Shown one piece after another: positions 1-8,853 of a DNA stretch of 64,000 nt. A program made the position numbers and the translations under genes. This stretch comes from Bradyrhizobium elkanii WSM2783 (lineage in GTDB: Bacteria; Pseudomonadota; Alphaproteobacteria; Rhizobiales; Xanthobacteraceae). The notes under the pieces were generated by a model that saw nothing but the letters and a program-made list of their open reading frames with translations, ran no database searches and was not told the origin of the DNA. Numbering within the stretch: position 1 is the stretch's first letter; every line of letters starts with the position of its first letter. The DNA lies in assembly GCF_000472865.1 (NCBI RefSeq), contig NZ_AXAP01000010.1, positions 62,001 through 126,000 on the forward strand, read 5' to 3'.

Positions 1-295
1 CCTTGAAGCGGGCGATCGACAACAGCCAGGTGGAAACCTGCGAGCGGCCTTCGAACTGGTCGGCGGTGCGCCAGACGTCCAGGAACACCTGGCTCACGAG
101 ATCTTCCGCCACCGTGGTGTCGCGGACCATGCGCAGGACAAAACGGTAGACCCGGACGTTGTGGCGGGAATAGAGCACATGCATGGCTGTCCGGTCGCCT
201 ATGGCGATCTTGCCGAGCAGCATTTCGTCGGATGTCTGGCGTGCAGCGGCGATATGATCGTTGGCTGCAGCGTTGATGGCGACGACGTTCGACAT
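1..295 (-). CDS. ECF-family RNA polymerase sigma factor, C-terminus cut by window edge
   Basis: The minus strand from an ATG at 295 encodes 98 residues that run off the left edge. They contain a sigma-70 region 2 core: a YSRHNVRVYRFVLRMV helix, an AEDLVSQVFLDVWR segment (core polymerase and -10 recognition helices) and FEGRSQVSTWLLSIARFK at the truncation. This is the N-terminal half of an extracytoplasmic-function sigma factor; region 4 would lie outside the window. The start is supported by a GGGAG sequence a few bases upstream. No anti-sigma gene is visible on this side, so its signal cannot be inferred. The family assignment is confident; the subgroup is not known. Confidence 0.85.
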   Translation of the reverse strand, partial: MSNVVAINAAANDHIAAARQTSDEMLLGKIAIGDRTAMHVLYSRHNVRVYRFVLRMVRDTTVAEDLVSQVFLDVWRTADQFEGRSQVSTWLLSIARFK

Positions 296-555
296 GACAG
301 GCTCCCAGTTCGCCTTGGCGGCTTTCGTTGGGAGAATTGTTAATGAGCCACGGTTTCGGGATGTCTGCGCCAAAAGCGGAAAATGGTTTCATCCGTAGGA
401 GAATTGTTTCGTCGGAGCGCGGGCGACGAAACATTCGAGGCAAAAATGCTAGTAATTTCAATGCGAGGAAAATTGCGGGGAGGTTGCGGGCAGGGTGAAA
501 CCAGGCGGCCCCCTGATACGTTCTCCCGCCCCCAGCATTGGGCGGGCGGCGAAGA
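296..555. promoter_or_regulatory. Gap upstream of the sigma factor gene and downstream of the response-regulator gene
   Basis: This 260-base stretch holds no convincing gene. It contains the sigma factor promoter region, reading on the minus strand, and the 3' end of the kinase/regulator operon. A 10-base direct repeat, GGAGAATTGT, occurs at 331-340 and again at 398-407, 67 bases apart, and could be a regulatory site for the sigma factor gene. This is an observation only. Confidence 0.3.
525..546 (-). terminator. Possible hairpin terminator of the kinase/regulator operon
   Basis: CCCGCCC at 525-531 pairs with GGGCGGG at 540-546 around an 8-base loop, starting 9 bases after the stop codon of the response regulator (minus strand). 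There is no clear T run, so termination is plausible but weak. Confidence 0.35.
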
Positions 556-1293
556 TCAGGCCTTTTCGCCGCTCGGTGAGAACAGATAGCCGCCGCCGCG
601 GATGGTGCGGATGACCGCGGGCTTGGTCGGATCGATTTCGATCTTGCGGCGGATGCGCATGATCCGGAGGTCGACGGCGCGGTCGAAGGCCTCGGCGTCG
701 CGCGCATTGGCCAGTTCGAGCAGCCGCTCGCGCGACAGCACCCGTTTCGGATTGGCCGCGAACACCTTCAACAGCCCGAATTCGGATGCCGTCAACGGAT
801 GCTCGTTGCCCTCGTCGTCGCGCAGCGCCTGCGCCTGCAGGTCGAGCCATTTGGTGCCGAAGCGGACCAATTGTTCCTTTTCGGTCTTGGCGGCCGCAGC
901 CTCGGGCGCGGCCGCTTTGGCCGGCGTGCTCCGCCGCAGGACCGAGCGGATCCGCGCCATCAATTCGCGCAGCTCGCAGGGTTTTGCCACGTAATCGTCG
1001 GCCCCGAGCTCAAGCCCGACCACGCGGTCGATCGGGCTCGCGGTCGCCGTCAGCATGATGACCGGCACATTCATCCGGCTCTTGAGATCGCGGATGATCG
1101 ACAGCCCGTCTTCCTCGGGCATGTTGAGATCGAGCACCACGAGGTCGGGATGGTTGGTCTCGATCACGCTGCGCAGGCTCTTTCCGCCGTCGCACAGCGT
1201 CACGCCAAAGCCGTGCATCTTGAGATAATCACCGACCATTTCGCGGGCCGGTGCCTCGTCATCGACAATGATGATGTGCGGGCTCTGGGTCAT
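556..1293 (-). CDS. OmpR/PhoB-family response regulator
   Basis: This is a 245-residue two-component response regulator. The receiver domain (about residues 5-120) shows the acidic pair in IIIVDDE, the phospho-acceptor aspartate in DLVVLDLNMPEEDG and the conserved lysine in DDYVAKP. A linker of alanines and charged residues leads to a winged-helix DNA-binding domain (about 145-240) ending in a typical VIRTIRGGGYLF. It overlaps the upstream kinase gene by 4 bases (ATGA), so the two are translationally coupled and very likely cognate. It is the last gene of a four-gene minus-strand operon that begins with a TRAP-type binding protein. Target genes are not known; the operon itself is a candidate. 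Confidence 0.9.
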   Translation of the reverse strand: MTQSPHIIIVDDEAPAREMVGDYLKMHGFGVTLCDGGKSLRSVIETNHPDLVVLDLNMPEEDGLSIIRDLKSRMNVPVIMLTATASPIDRVVGLELGADDYVAKPCELRELMARIRSVLRRSTPAKAAAPEAAAAKTEKEQLVRFGTKWLDLQAQALRDDEGNEHPLTASEFGLLKVFAANPKRVLSRERLLELANARDAEAFDRAVDLRIMRIRRKIEIDPTKPAVIRTIRGGGYLFSPSGEKA

Positions 1294-3035
1294 GATGTCT
1301 CTGCTGTAGCAGGCAATGTAACCGTAAAGATCGAGCCTTGTCCGGGCCCGGGGCTCTGTGCCGTTACATGGCCGCCATGCATGTCGATGATGCGCTTGAC
1401 GATCGAAAGTCCTAACCCGGTCGAACTCTCCCCTGCTGTCGGCTTGGCTGACAGCCGCTGGAACCTGCCGAACAGGCGACCCAAATCCTCCGGCGAGAGG
1501 CCGGCGCCCTCGTCGGCGATCCGGATCACCGTGTTGTCGCCCTCATGGGTGACGATCACCGTGATCTTGCCGCCGATTGGTGAGTATTTGATGGCATTGC
1601 TGACCAGATTGTCGATTGCCTCGCGAATGCGGTCGGCATCGCACATGGTCACGAAATTCGGTGGTGCGGAGACCGAGATGCTCTGCTGCTTGTTGACCGC
1701 CAGCGGCAGGTTCGCTTCGGCGACCTCGTTGATAAGAGCCGCGACATCGACCGGTTCGCGGCGGATGGTGATGTCGAAGGCGTCGGCCATCGCGTCAGAG
1801 ATCAGATGATCGACCATCGATGTCAGGCGCTTGGTGGCATCCCTGATGTGCTCGACCTGGGTCGCGACCGCCTCCTTTGGCGAGCCGGCGCCGATCAATT
1901 CGGTCAGCATCTCGGTGCGGCCGAGGATCACCCCGAGCGGATTCTTGAGATCATGGGCAACCGTGCCCAGGATCTCGTTCTTGAAGCCGTTGGCACGCTG
2001 CAATCTCAGCCATTGCGCCGAAAGCCGGCGGTTGGCCTGCATCAGCGCGCGGGTGCGCTGGGCGACGCGGTCCTCGAGCTGCGTGTTGGCCTCATGAAGC
2101 TGCTGGTACAGGATCACGTTGTCAAACGCGATCGACAGGCGGCTACTGAATATCTCGACCAGCGCACGGTCGGTGTCGGAGAGCTGGCGCTCCGCCTGCA
2201 GGAGCACCACGACTTCGCGGCCGCTGCCGGTGCGCAAATAGAGCACGCTGCGGTGGTCGGCGAATTCGTTCTTGCGACGCTGGAAGGCGGCTTCCACCAT
2301 GTCGCGCAGATCAGGGTCGAGCGACTTCGAGCTGGTGGTGCCGATGAAACGGCTGTAGCATCCGGAGCCTGCCAGCACCGACAATTCGCTGCCGGCGCCG
2401 TCATCGCGCAGCACCAGGATGCCGGCGCACTCGACATTGAGCAGCGAGGCGAGCTGGGTCAGCACGCCCTCGGCAAGCCGCTGCATCGATTTGAAGTCGT
2501 AGAGCGTGGAGGCGGCGTCGATGATGATCTCGAGCCCGCGCCTCGTCTGCACCATGCGCTCGAGCTGCTGATAGCTGCGCAGCGCCGCCGTCAACGAGGT
2601 GAACAGCTTGTCAGCGGTGAGCTCGGTCTTGGCCTTGTAGTCGTTGATGTCGTATTGGACGATCACGCGCCGCTCCGGCGCCTGTCCCGGCTGTCCGGTG
2701 CGCAGAATGATGCGGACGGTCTCGTTCTTGATCTCGTTGCGGATATATTCGACGAGCTCGAGCCCTGCGACGTCGGTCTCCATGATGACGTCGAGCAGCA
2801 CGGCGGCGATGTCCGGATGCTCCCGCATCAGCTTGCGACCTTCCGCCGCAGAATAGGCCGACAGGATTTCCAGGGTGGCCCCGTTCAGGCTGTAGTCGGA
2901 CAGCGCGAAGCGGGTGCCTTCATGCACTGCAGCATCGTCGTCGATGACTGCCACTTTCCATTTGCGTGCGGACGAATCTTCCGGTGCGACCCCGGTGTCG
3001 TCGATCAGGTGGAGGACATCGTCCTGTTCGGCCAT
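1290..3035 (-). CDS. Hybrid histidine kinase: receiver domain, DUF3369-like sensor, HisKA and HATPase
   Basis: This is a 581-residue cytoplasmic kinase with no obvious membrane segment. An N-terminal receiver domain (about residues 25-150, acceptor aspartate in IAAVLLDVIMETDVAG) is followed by a DUF3369/GAF-like region with TLYDFKSMQRLAEGVL (about 175-320). A coiled linker then leads to the HisKA box GTVAHDLKNPLGVILG (about 355-370), with DNLVSNAIKYSP (N box) and STGLGLSIVKRIIDMHGG (G2 box) in the C-terminal ATPase. It overlaps the upstream kinase gene by 31 bases and the downstream regulator gene by 4. The layout suggests a relay: membrane kinase to this receiver domain, then to this kinase domain, then to the OmpR-type regulator. 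That order is inference. Confidence 0.88.
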   Translation of the reverse strand: MAEQDDVLHLIDDTGVAPEDSSARKWKVAVIDDDAAVHEGTRFALSDYSLNGATLEILSAYSAAEGRKLMREHPDIAAVLLDVIMETDVAGLELVEYIRNEIKNETVRIILRTGQPGQAPERRVIVQYDINDYKAKTELTADKLFTSLTAALRSYQQLERMVQTRRGLEIIIDAASTLYDFKSMQRLAEGVLTQLASLLNVECAGILVLRDDGAGSELSVLAGSGCYSRFIGTTSSKSLDPDLRDMVEAAFQRRKNEFADHRSVLYLRTGSGREVVVLLQAERQLSDTDRALVEIFSSRLSIAFDNVILYQQLHEANTQLEDRVAQRTRALMQANRRLSAQWLRLQRANGFKNEILGTVAHDLKNPLGVILGRTEMLTELIGAGSPKEAVATQVEHIRDATKRLTSMVDHLISDAMADAFDITIRREPVDVAALINEVAEANLPLAVNKQQSISVSAPPNFVTMCDADRIREAIDNLVSNAIKYSPIGGKITVIVTHEGDNTVIRIADEGAGLSPEDLGRLFGRFQRLSAKPTAGESSTGLGLSIVKRIIDMHGGHVTAQSPGPGQGSIFTVTLPATAETS

Positions 3036-5098
3036 TGAGCAGTTCCGTCATTGGCTTGGTCCGCGATCGTGGGCTCGCCCGTAGGCTGCCCCTTGGCGAT
3101 TCTCGGCATGATAATGCGAAAAGTGGTGCCTTGTCCCACCCTTGACTCCAGCACCATGCGACCGCCGAGCTGCTGGGTGACAAGATTATAGACAATATGC
3201 AAGCCCAGCCCGGTGCCGCCTTCGTTGCGCCGCGTGGTGAAGAATGGATCGAACGCCTGGCGCTGCACGTCCGGCGTCATGCCGGCGCCGTTGTCGGCGA
3301 AGATGATCTCGATGTCGTCGCTGCCGCGGGCCCGCGCTGAAATCGTGATCGTCCCCGATCGCCGGTCGGCGAACGCATGATTGACGGCGTTAAGGAAAAG
3401 ATTAGTTAAAATTTGTCCGTAGGAACCGGGATAGCCGTCGATCATCAGGCCTTCCGGCACGTCGACGGTGAGGGCGATCGCGGCTTTCTTCAGCACCGGC
3501 CGCAGGCTGGCGACGATCTGGTCGGTCGCTTCGCTCAAGGAAAACTGGCGACGCTCGGCATGTGAGCGGTCGACAGCCACCTGCTTGAATGACTGGATCA
3601 GTTCGCCCGCACGCTGCAGGTTGGCGACGAGCTGCTGCGCGGCATCGCGCGAGCTTTTCACGAATTCGTCGAGCTTGGAGCGGCGGAGCTGGTCCGATTT
3701 CAGCTCGTGCTCGAATATCTCGGTGCGGCGCGCAAAGCTCGAGGCCACCGTCAGGCTGATGCCAATAGGGTTGTTCACCTCATGGGCGACACCGGCGACA
3801 AGACCGCCGAGCGCCGCCAGCCGCTCGGCATCGATCAGGTTCTGCTGCGCCGTATTGAGTTCGAGCAGCGCGCTCTCCGCCCGTTCCTTGGCGGCGCGCA
3901 ATTCGTCCTCGGCCTGGCGCTTGGCGATCGCGTTCTCGCGGAACACTTCCACCGCGCGCGCCATCGCGCCGACCTCGTCCTTGGCATCGGTGCCCAGCAC
4001 GTGGCGATCGTAACTGCCCGACGTGATGGCGTGCATCGAGGCCATGATCTGCTGCAGCGGCAGGCGGATCGAGAGCGCGATCAGGACGCCCGCGGAAACG
4101 ATGATGCCGAGGAAGATCACCGCGATCGAGAGCACGCGGCGCGAAATGTCCGACAGCGTCCGGTCGAAAGTCTCCTGCGCCTTCTGCTCGCGCTGGCGCA
4201 TGTTGATCGAGAGATCGTCGATGACGCCGATGGCGTCGGCCTGGCTGGCGTCGATGGTGTTGCGGAGCAGCTCGGTGCGGCTGGCGAGCTGCTCGGTCAG
4301 TTTTCCCAATCCCTCGCGCAACGCTTCGGTTCGCTTGTTGAGCCGCGCCAGCGCCAGGCGCTGCAGGTCGTTGTCGGCGAGGTCGATCATGACCGGGATC
4401 GTCTTCTCGATCGTCTCGGTGTTGCGGCGGGCCTCTTCGGCGGATGCGCTCGAGAGCGACAGATAATAGGCGTTCGCCGCCACCAGCATCGCGGTGAAGG
4501 CCTCGCGGGATTTGCCGAGCGAGGGCCAGATCAGCGCGTCGCGATGGCCGGTGGCGCCTTCGATGATGGAGTAGAGACCGGCCATGTCCTTGGCCGGCCC
4601 GAGCACCTGCTCCTCATAGGTCTTGGTGATCTTTGCCTGCACGGCGCGCAATTCGCCGAAGCCGTCCAGGAAGCGGCTGGTGACGCGCTCGAGCTGCTCC
4701 ACCGACCCCGACAGCATCGGATCGGTGGCGGCGCGCGTGGTCAGCGTGCCGAGCACGGCTTCGCGGAGCAGCAGGATCTCGGCGAAGAGCTCCGGGCTCG
4801 GCTGGTTGATGTAGCGGTGGATCAGGTTCTGCAGCCGGCTGGTCTCGGTCTCGAGCTTGGCCAGGATCTTGTCGGATTCGCGGACCTGCCGGACATCCTC
4901 CCACGCCGAGCGAAGCACGGTGGCGCCGTTCCAGATCAACGCCGCCAGCACCACCACGACCGCCGAGTTCAACAGCGCGATCGACAGGATGCGCCAGCGG
5001 ATCGGCACCGCCCGAAGCATCTGGACGATCTGCACGCGGCCGCGCGCGGCGAGGCTCGCCCGCCGTCCCACTGCTCCATCCTGTGCGGGTGTTGCCAA
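3005..5098 (-). CDS. Membrane sensor histidine kinase with large periplasmic helical domain and HAMP
   Basis: This is a 697-residue sensor kinase. A transmembrane helix near residues 36-58 is followed by about 265 residues predicted to be mostly helical and periplasmic, a second helix near 325-347, a HAMP domain (LPLQQIMASMHAITSGSYDR) and a coiled coil. The HisKA motif GLVAGVAHEVNNPIGISLT lies near residue 440, and the ATPase domain has NLFLNAVNHAF and GGTGLGLHIVYNLV. The periplasmic region resembles those of kinases that receive a signal from a periplasmic binding protein, as in TorS. The gene for a TRAP-type binding protein ends 7 bases upstream in the same operon, which supports that model. 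The partner relationship is inferred. Confidence 0.88.
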   Translation of the reverse strand: MATPAQDGAVGRRASLAARGRVQIVQMLRAVPIRWRILSIALLNSAVVVVLAALIWNGATVLRSAWEDVRQVRESDKILAKLETETSRLQNLIHRYINQPSPELFAEILLLREAVLGTLTTRAATDPMLSGSVEQLERVTSRFLDGFGELRAVQAKITKTYEEQVLGPAKDMAGLYSIIEGATGHRDALIWPSLGKSREAFTAMLVAANAYYLSLSSASAEEARRNTETIEKTIPVMIDLADNDLQRLALARLNKRTEALREGLGKLTEQLASRTELLRNTIDASQADAIGVIDDLSINMRQREQKAQETFDRTLSDISRRVLSIAVIFLGIIVSAGVLIALSIRLPLQQIMASMHAITSGSYDRHVLGTDAKDEVGAMARAVEVFRENAIAKRQAEDELRAAKERAESALLELNTAQQNLIDAERLAALGGLVAGVAHEVNNPIGISLTVASSFARRTEIFEHELKSDQLRRSKLDEFVKSSRDAAQQLVANLQRAGELIQSFKQVAVDRSHAERRQFSLSEATDQIVASLRPVLKKAAIALTVDVPEGLMIDGYPGSYGQILTNLFLNAVNHAFADRRSGTITISARARGSDDIEIIFADNGAGMTPDVQRQAFDPFFTTRRNEGGTGLGLHIVYNLVTQQLGGRMVLESRVGQGTTFRIIMPRIAKGQPTGEPTIADQANDGTAQWPNRTMSST

Positions 5099-5105
5099 GC
5101 TTGCT

Positions 5106-6095
5106 TCACTCCACCTTGCGGATGCGCGCGATCAATGACGCGATCGCGCCGTCGCGCTGCGCTTTGGCATAGAGCCCTGCCATCGCCGCCTCGAACGGCC
5201 CGCGGTCGAAATCGCTGACGATCTTCACGCCCGCGGCTTCCGCGCGCTGGCGCGAGCGCTCGTCGAGGTCCTTCCACTTCTCGCGCATGAAGGTGCTGGA
5301 GCGCTTCGCGGCTTCGCGGAAAAGCGCCTGGTCTTCGACCGACAGGCTCGCCCACGCCTTTTGCGACATCACCAGCACTTCCGGGCTCATCGTATGTTCT
5401 GTCAGCGTATAGAAGCCTGCGAACTTGTAGTGATCGGCGGTGATGAAAGACGGCCAGTTGTTCTCGGCGCCGTCGATCAATCCGGTGGCAAGTCCGGTCT
5501 TCACCTGACCGTAGGGCAGTTCGATCGGTTCGGCGCCGAGCGCGCGGATCATGTCCGACATCTGCTGCGACTGCTGGACCCGAATCCGCAGGCCCTTGAA
5601 GTCGTCGAGCGAACGGATCGGACGAGCGCTGTTGTAGATCGAGCGCGCGCCTGAATCATAGAAGGCCAAGCCGACGAATCCGTAGGCCTCGAATGAGTTG
5701 AGGATCTCGTTGCCGATGGGGCCATCCAGCACCTTCTGCAAATGTTCGACCGAGCGGAACAGGAAGGGCAGCGCCAGCACGTTGGCCGCGGGCACCATGG
5801 TGCCGATCAGCGCCACATTGGTGCGGTTGATGTCGATCGCACCCGCCCGCGTCTGCTCCAGCGTTTCTTTTTCCTCGCCAAGCTGCCGCGAATGAAACAC
5901 CCGCACATGATGACGGCCACCGCTTCGCTCCTCCACCAGGCTGCCCATGTAACGCAGCGCCTGGACGGTCGGATAGTCCTCGCTCTGGGTATCGGACGCC
6001 CGAAACTCGCGCGCAGCCGCACCCGTTGCGACCGCCGTCAGCAGCAGCGCGATAACAAGCGTCATGGTCCGCGAAAGGCCGGCGCGGCGGTACAC
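5106..6095 (-). CDS. TRAP-type (DctP family) solute-binding protein, probable sensory partner
   Basis: This is a 329-residue exported protein with a signal peptide (hydrophobic LVIALLLTAVATGAAA, cleavage near residue 28) and the DctP fold. Visible family features are the FHSRQLGEEKETLEQ region, LPFLFRSVEHLQ, and SLDDFKGLRIRVQQSQ with the conserved arginine that usually binds a substrate carboxylate, then GLIDGAENNWPSF. DctP proteins normally feed DctQ/DctM membrane subunits; none is present here. Instead the gene is the first of an operon with two kinases and a response regulator, so it probably presents an organic acid ligand to the sensor. The ligand is unknown. A second ATG at 6062 gives a slightly shorter signal peptide. 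Confidence 0.85.
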   Translation of the reverse strand: MYRRAGLSRTMTLVIALLLTAVATGAAAREFRASDTQSEDYPTVQALRYMGSLVEERSGGRHHVRVFHSRQLGEEKETLEQTRAGAIDINRTNVALIGTMVPAANVLALPFLFRSVEHLQKVLDGPIGNEILNSFEAYGFVGLAFYDSGARSIYNSARPIRSLDDFKGLRIRVQQSQQMSDMIRALGAEPIELPYGQVKTGLATGLIDGAENNWPSFITADHYKFAGFYTLTEHTMSPEVLVMSQKAWASLSVEDQALFREAAKRSSTFMREKWKDLDERSRQRAEAAGVKIVSDFDRGPFEAAMAGLYAKAQRDGAIASLIARIRKVE

Positions 6096-6313
6096 AGGCT
6101 ACAAATCCCCTTGTGATATGGTCTGTGGCAGGAAGAAAAGGTTCAATACTTTTTAGCAGAAGCCTGAAAGATAGCTATCCGACGATCTACGGTTAATCGG
6201 CCATTCCGACGCATTGTCGGATTGCAACCGTAACGATGCAGCCTTAATCAGGGGCAAAAGTCATTTTGCTTCTCAAGCGCGAAAGCCTGGATTGGCGCAC
6301 CGTGACATTGTTT
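6096..6313. promoter_or_regulatory. Divergent promoter region between the TRAP-type and UgpB-type binding protein genes
   Basis: This 218-base, relatively AT-rich gap separates two divergent genes and must hold promoters in both directions. No confident operator, Pho box or sigma-54 site was seen. Confidence 0.4.
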
Positions 6314-7624
6314 ATGAGATTCCTATACCCAGCGGCGCTTGCGACCACTCTCCTCGGATCTCCAGCGCATGCCGCGACCGAGATCATGTGGTGGCACGCG
6401 ATGTCGGGAGAACTCGGCAAGCAGGTCGAGAAGCTCGCTGCCGATTTCAACGCGTCCCAGTCCGACTACCGGATCGTGCCGAGCTACAAGGGCAACTATA
6501 CCGAGACGGTCACGGCGGCGATCTTCGCCTTCCGCTCGCGCAGCCAGCCCGCCATCGTCCAGGTCAACGAGATCGCCACCGCCACCATGATGGCGGCCCG
6601 CGGCGCGATCTATCCGGTGTTCGAGCTGATGCGCGATCAGTCCGAGCCGTTCCTGCCGTCGGCCTATCTGCCGACCGTGACCAGCTATTACGCCGATCTC
6701 AGCGGCAATCTGCTGTCGTTTCCGTTCAACGCCTCGACGCCGATCCTCTATTACAACAAGGATCTGTTTCGCGCCGCCGGCCTCGATCCGGAGGTGGCGC
6801 CGAAGACCTGGCCCGAGCTCGGTGCGGCGGCAAAGCGGCTGCGCGCGGCGGGTGCTCCGTGCGGATTCACCACGTCGTGGCCGTCCTGGATCAATGTCGA
6901 GAATTTCTTCGCCTTCCACAATGTGCCGATCGCGACCAAATCCAACGGCTTCGGCGGGCTTGATGCGGAGCTCATCTTCAACAATCCGCTGATGGTGAAG
7001 CACATCGCCCAGCTCGTGGAATGGCAAGCCACCAAGGTGTTCGACTATAGCGGCCGCGGGCAGTCGGCCGAGCCGCGCTTCCAGAAGGGCGAATGCGGCA
7101 TTTTCATCGGCTCGTCCGGCACCAGCGCCGATATCAAGGCCAACTCGAAATTCGAGGTCGGCTACGGCATGCTGCCCTATTGGCCAGATGTCGCCGGCGC
7201 GCGGCAGAACAGCATCATCGGCGGCGCCACGCTATGGGTGCTGCGCGATCGCCCGCGGACCGAATATGCAGGCGTTGCGAAGTTCTTCGCCTATCTGTCG
7301 AAGCCGGAGGTGCAGGCCGCCTGGCACCAGGCGACCGGCTATCTGCCGATTACCCGCGCGGCCTATGAGCTCACCCGCTCGCAGGGTTTCTACGACCACA
7401 ATCCCGGGGCGGCGATCGGGATCGAGCAATTGACGCTGAAGCCGCCGACCGAGAACTCGAAAGGTATCCGGCTCGGCTCTTTCGTGCTGATCCGCGGTGT
7501 CATCGAGGAGGAGCTCGAGCAGGCCTTTTCCGGCAAGCAGTCGCCGCAGACAGCGCTCGATCTGGCCGTCGAACGCGGTAACCGGCTGCTGCGCCAGTTC
7601 GAGCGCGCCAATCCGGACAGGTAA
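6314..7624 (+). CDS. UgpB-like extracellular solute-binding protein (family 1), orphan
   Basis: This is a 436-residue periplasmic protein with signal peptide MRFLYPAALATTLLGSPAHA and the mature start ATEIMWWHAMSGELG, which is diagnostic of sn-glycerol-3-phosphate binding protein UgpB and close relatives. Further family motifs are YKGNYTETVTA, LLSFPFNASTPILYYNKDLF and GYLPITRAAYE. The ATG at 6314 is chosen because it begins a normal signal peptide; an upstream TTG at 6266 would add 16 unneeded residues. In other genomes UgpB is followed by UgpA/E/C, which are missing here, so it must use permeases encoded elsewhere or act alone. No Pho box was seen in front of it. Substrate: glycerol-3-phosphate or a glycerophosphodiester by homology only. 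Confidence 0.82.
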   Translation: MRFLYPAALATTLLGSPAHAATEIMWWHAMSGELGKQVEKLAADFNASQSDYRIVPSYKGNYTETVTAAIFAFRSRSQPAIVQVNEIATATMMAARGAIYPVFELMRDQSEPFLPSAYLPTVTSYYADLSGNLLSFPFNASTPILYYNKDLFRAAGLDPEVAPKTWPELGAAAKRLRAAGAPCGFTTSWPSWINVENFFAFHNVPIATKSNGFGGLDAELIFNNPLMVKHIAQLVEWQATKVFDYSGRGQSAEPRFQKGECGIFIGSSGTSADIKANSKFEVGYGMLPYWPDVAGARQNSIIGGATLWVLRDRPRTEYAGVAKFFAYLSKPEVQAAWHQATGYLPITRAAYELTRSQGFYDHNPGAAIGIEQLTLKPPTENSKGIRLGSFVLIRGVIEEELEQAFSGKQSPQTALDLAVERGNRLLRQFERANPDR

Positions 7625-7630
7625 GGGATC

Positions 7631-7719
7631 GTAGCCCGGATGGAGCGCAGCGCAATCCGGGATGTCTGCATCTGTTCGCGGCATTGCCCCGGATTACGCT
7701 GCGCTCCATCCCAGCTACG
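7631..7719. repeat. Palindromic repeat family A, copy 1 (GTAGCCCGG type)
   Basis: An 89-base inverted repeat starts GTAGCCCGGATGGAGCGCAG and ends with the near complement CTGCGCTCCATCCCAGCTAC. The same element recurs at 60408-60496, and half a copy at 40861. It lies just after the UgpB-like gene and just before the next start codon. Confidence 0.85.
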
Positions 7720-7728
7720 GTTCTGCGA

Positions 7729-8682
7729 ATGACGATGCCACTGCCCACCTTCACCGATTACGAAGCCTTTCGCGCCTGGCGTGCTGACCCATCGCGCTGG
7801 CTGCCGGTCGCGATGGATATCGCCCGCAGTCACGGAATTGCGTCCACGCCGCCTCACGTCTTCACGACCGGCACCAACCTCGTCGTCGGACTCGGTGATG
7901 ATCTCATCCTGAAGTTATTCCCACCGGTGCTGCGGGCGCAGTTCGTATCCGAACGCGGATCGCTCGCGCAGCTTCGCGGACGGCTCAAGATTCCGATTCC
8001 CGAGCTCGTCGCCGAAGGCGAGCGCGACCGCTGGCCCTATCTGATCATCACGCGCGTGTCGGGTGTCCTGGGTGCGGAGGTGTGGCCCTCGCTGCCCGAA
8101 GCGGACAAGGAGCGCGTGCTCGCCGAGATCGGCGAGACCATTGCCGATGTTCAGCGCGTGCCGCCGGGCCCGCTGCTTGAAATCGAGCCACGCTGGGACG
8201 TGTTCATGCGGAGCCAGATGGAAGGCTGTCGTGCCAGGCACGAGCGGCTGGGGCTGGCGCGAAAATTCCTCGACGGGCTCGATGATCTCTTGCGCGACGC
8301 CGCCGAGTTGATCCCGATGCACGAACCGCCGGTCATCCTCTCCGGCGAATACATCCCGCAAAACTTCATGCTGACGCAGCGGGGCGGCCGCTGGCACCTT
8401 TGCGGATTGATCGATTTCGGCGATGTGCTGGCGGGATGGCGCGACTACGATCTGCTCGGCCCCGGCGCATTCATGGCCGCGGGCCGGCCGCGCCGCGTGC
8501 TGAGCCTGCTCGAAGGCTTTGGATATTCCCGCAGCGACATCGATTTCACGCTGAAGCGGCGGCTGATGGCCTTGATGCTGTTGCACCGCGCAAGCGACCT
8601 CAACCGCCACGTCTGTATCGATGGCTGGCAAGCGAAAGCTGACGATCTCCTGCAACTGCAGGAACTGATTTGGGTCACGTAA
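7729..8682 (+). CDS. Aminoglycoside phosphotransferase (APH)-fold protein, variant catalytic loop
   Basis: This 317-residue cytoplasmic protein has the APH/choline-kinase fold: an N-terminal ATP-binding lobe with a lysine in DDLILKLFPP, an acidic residue in FVSERGSLAQL, the hinge YLIITRVSG and the metal-binding LIDFGDVLAGWRDYDLLG. The usual catalytic loop HGDxxxxN reads SGEYIPQNF (8341-8367), so the family histidine and aspartate are replaced by serine and glutamate. It may act on an unknown small molecule, or have lost or altered kinase chemistry. The ATG at 7729 is chosen because in-frame codons upstream lie in a palindromic repeat. The neighbours give no substrate clue. Confidence 0.7.
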   Translation: MTMPLPTFTDYEAFRAWRADPSRWLPVAMDIARSHGIASTPPHVFTTGTNLVVGLGDDLILKLFPPVLRAQFVSERGSLAQLRGRLKIPIPELVAEGERDRWPYLIITRVSGVLGAEVWPSLPEADKERVLAEIGETIADVQRVPPGPLLEIEPRWDVFMRSQMEGCRARHERLGLARKFLDGLDDLLRDAAELIPMHEPPVILSGEYIPQNFMLTQRGGRWHLCGLIDFGDVLAGWRDYDLLGPGAFMAAGRPRRVLSLLEGFGYSRSDIDFTLKRRLMALMLLHRASDLNRHVCIDGWQAKADDLLQLQELIWVT

Positions 8683-8720
8683 AAATGACTCGCCTAACAA
8701 TCGGGCGTTCAAAAATAGCC

Positions 8721-8735
8721 GCCTAATCAATAGGC
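8721..8735. promoter_or_regulatory. Short inverted repeat upstream of the ABC transporter operon
   Basis: GCCTA-ATCAA-TAGGC lies about 120 bases before the sigma-54 promoter. A GntR-like TTTGTATGCAA follows at 8747-8757. Either could be an activator or repressor site; no partner protein can be assigned from sequence alone. Confidence 0.25.
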
Positions 8736-8853
8736 AAAAACACTGGTTTGTATGCAACGTGGTGTCTGCCAATTGTAGCGTTTGACCCTGCTTCTCTCGA
8801 TATTCCGAAGCGTTATCAATGCTTTGGGACTGCGCCAACGCTCCGTTGAGGCT

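Noticed and set aside
799..1809. Long plus-strand reading frame opposite the response regulator and kinase genes
   Set aside because: It is a mirror of real minus-strand genes in high-GC DNA, without family motifs or a ribosome binding site. The same holds for frames opposite pstS (54858-55991), the flippase-like gene (52319-53233), boxC (44480-45991) and the oxygenase (38611-40047).
8691..8735. attC-like integron recombination site (GCCTAACAA with inverted repeats)
   Set aside because: There is no matching GTTRRRY partner at a normal attC distance, no integrase and no cassette array; the inverted repeats fit a promoter region better.
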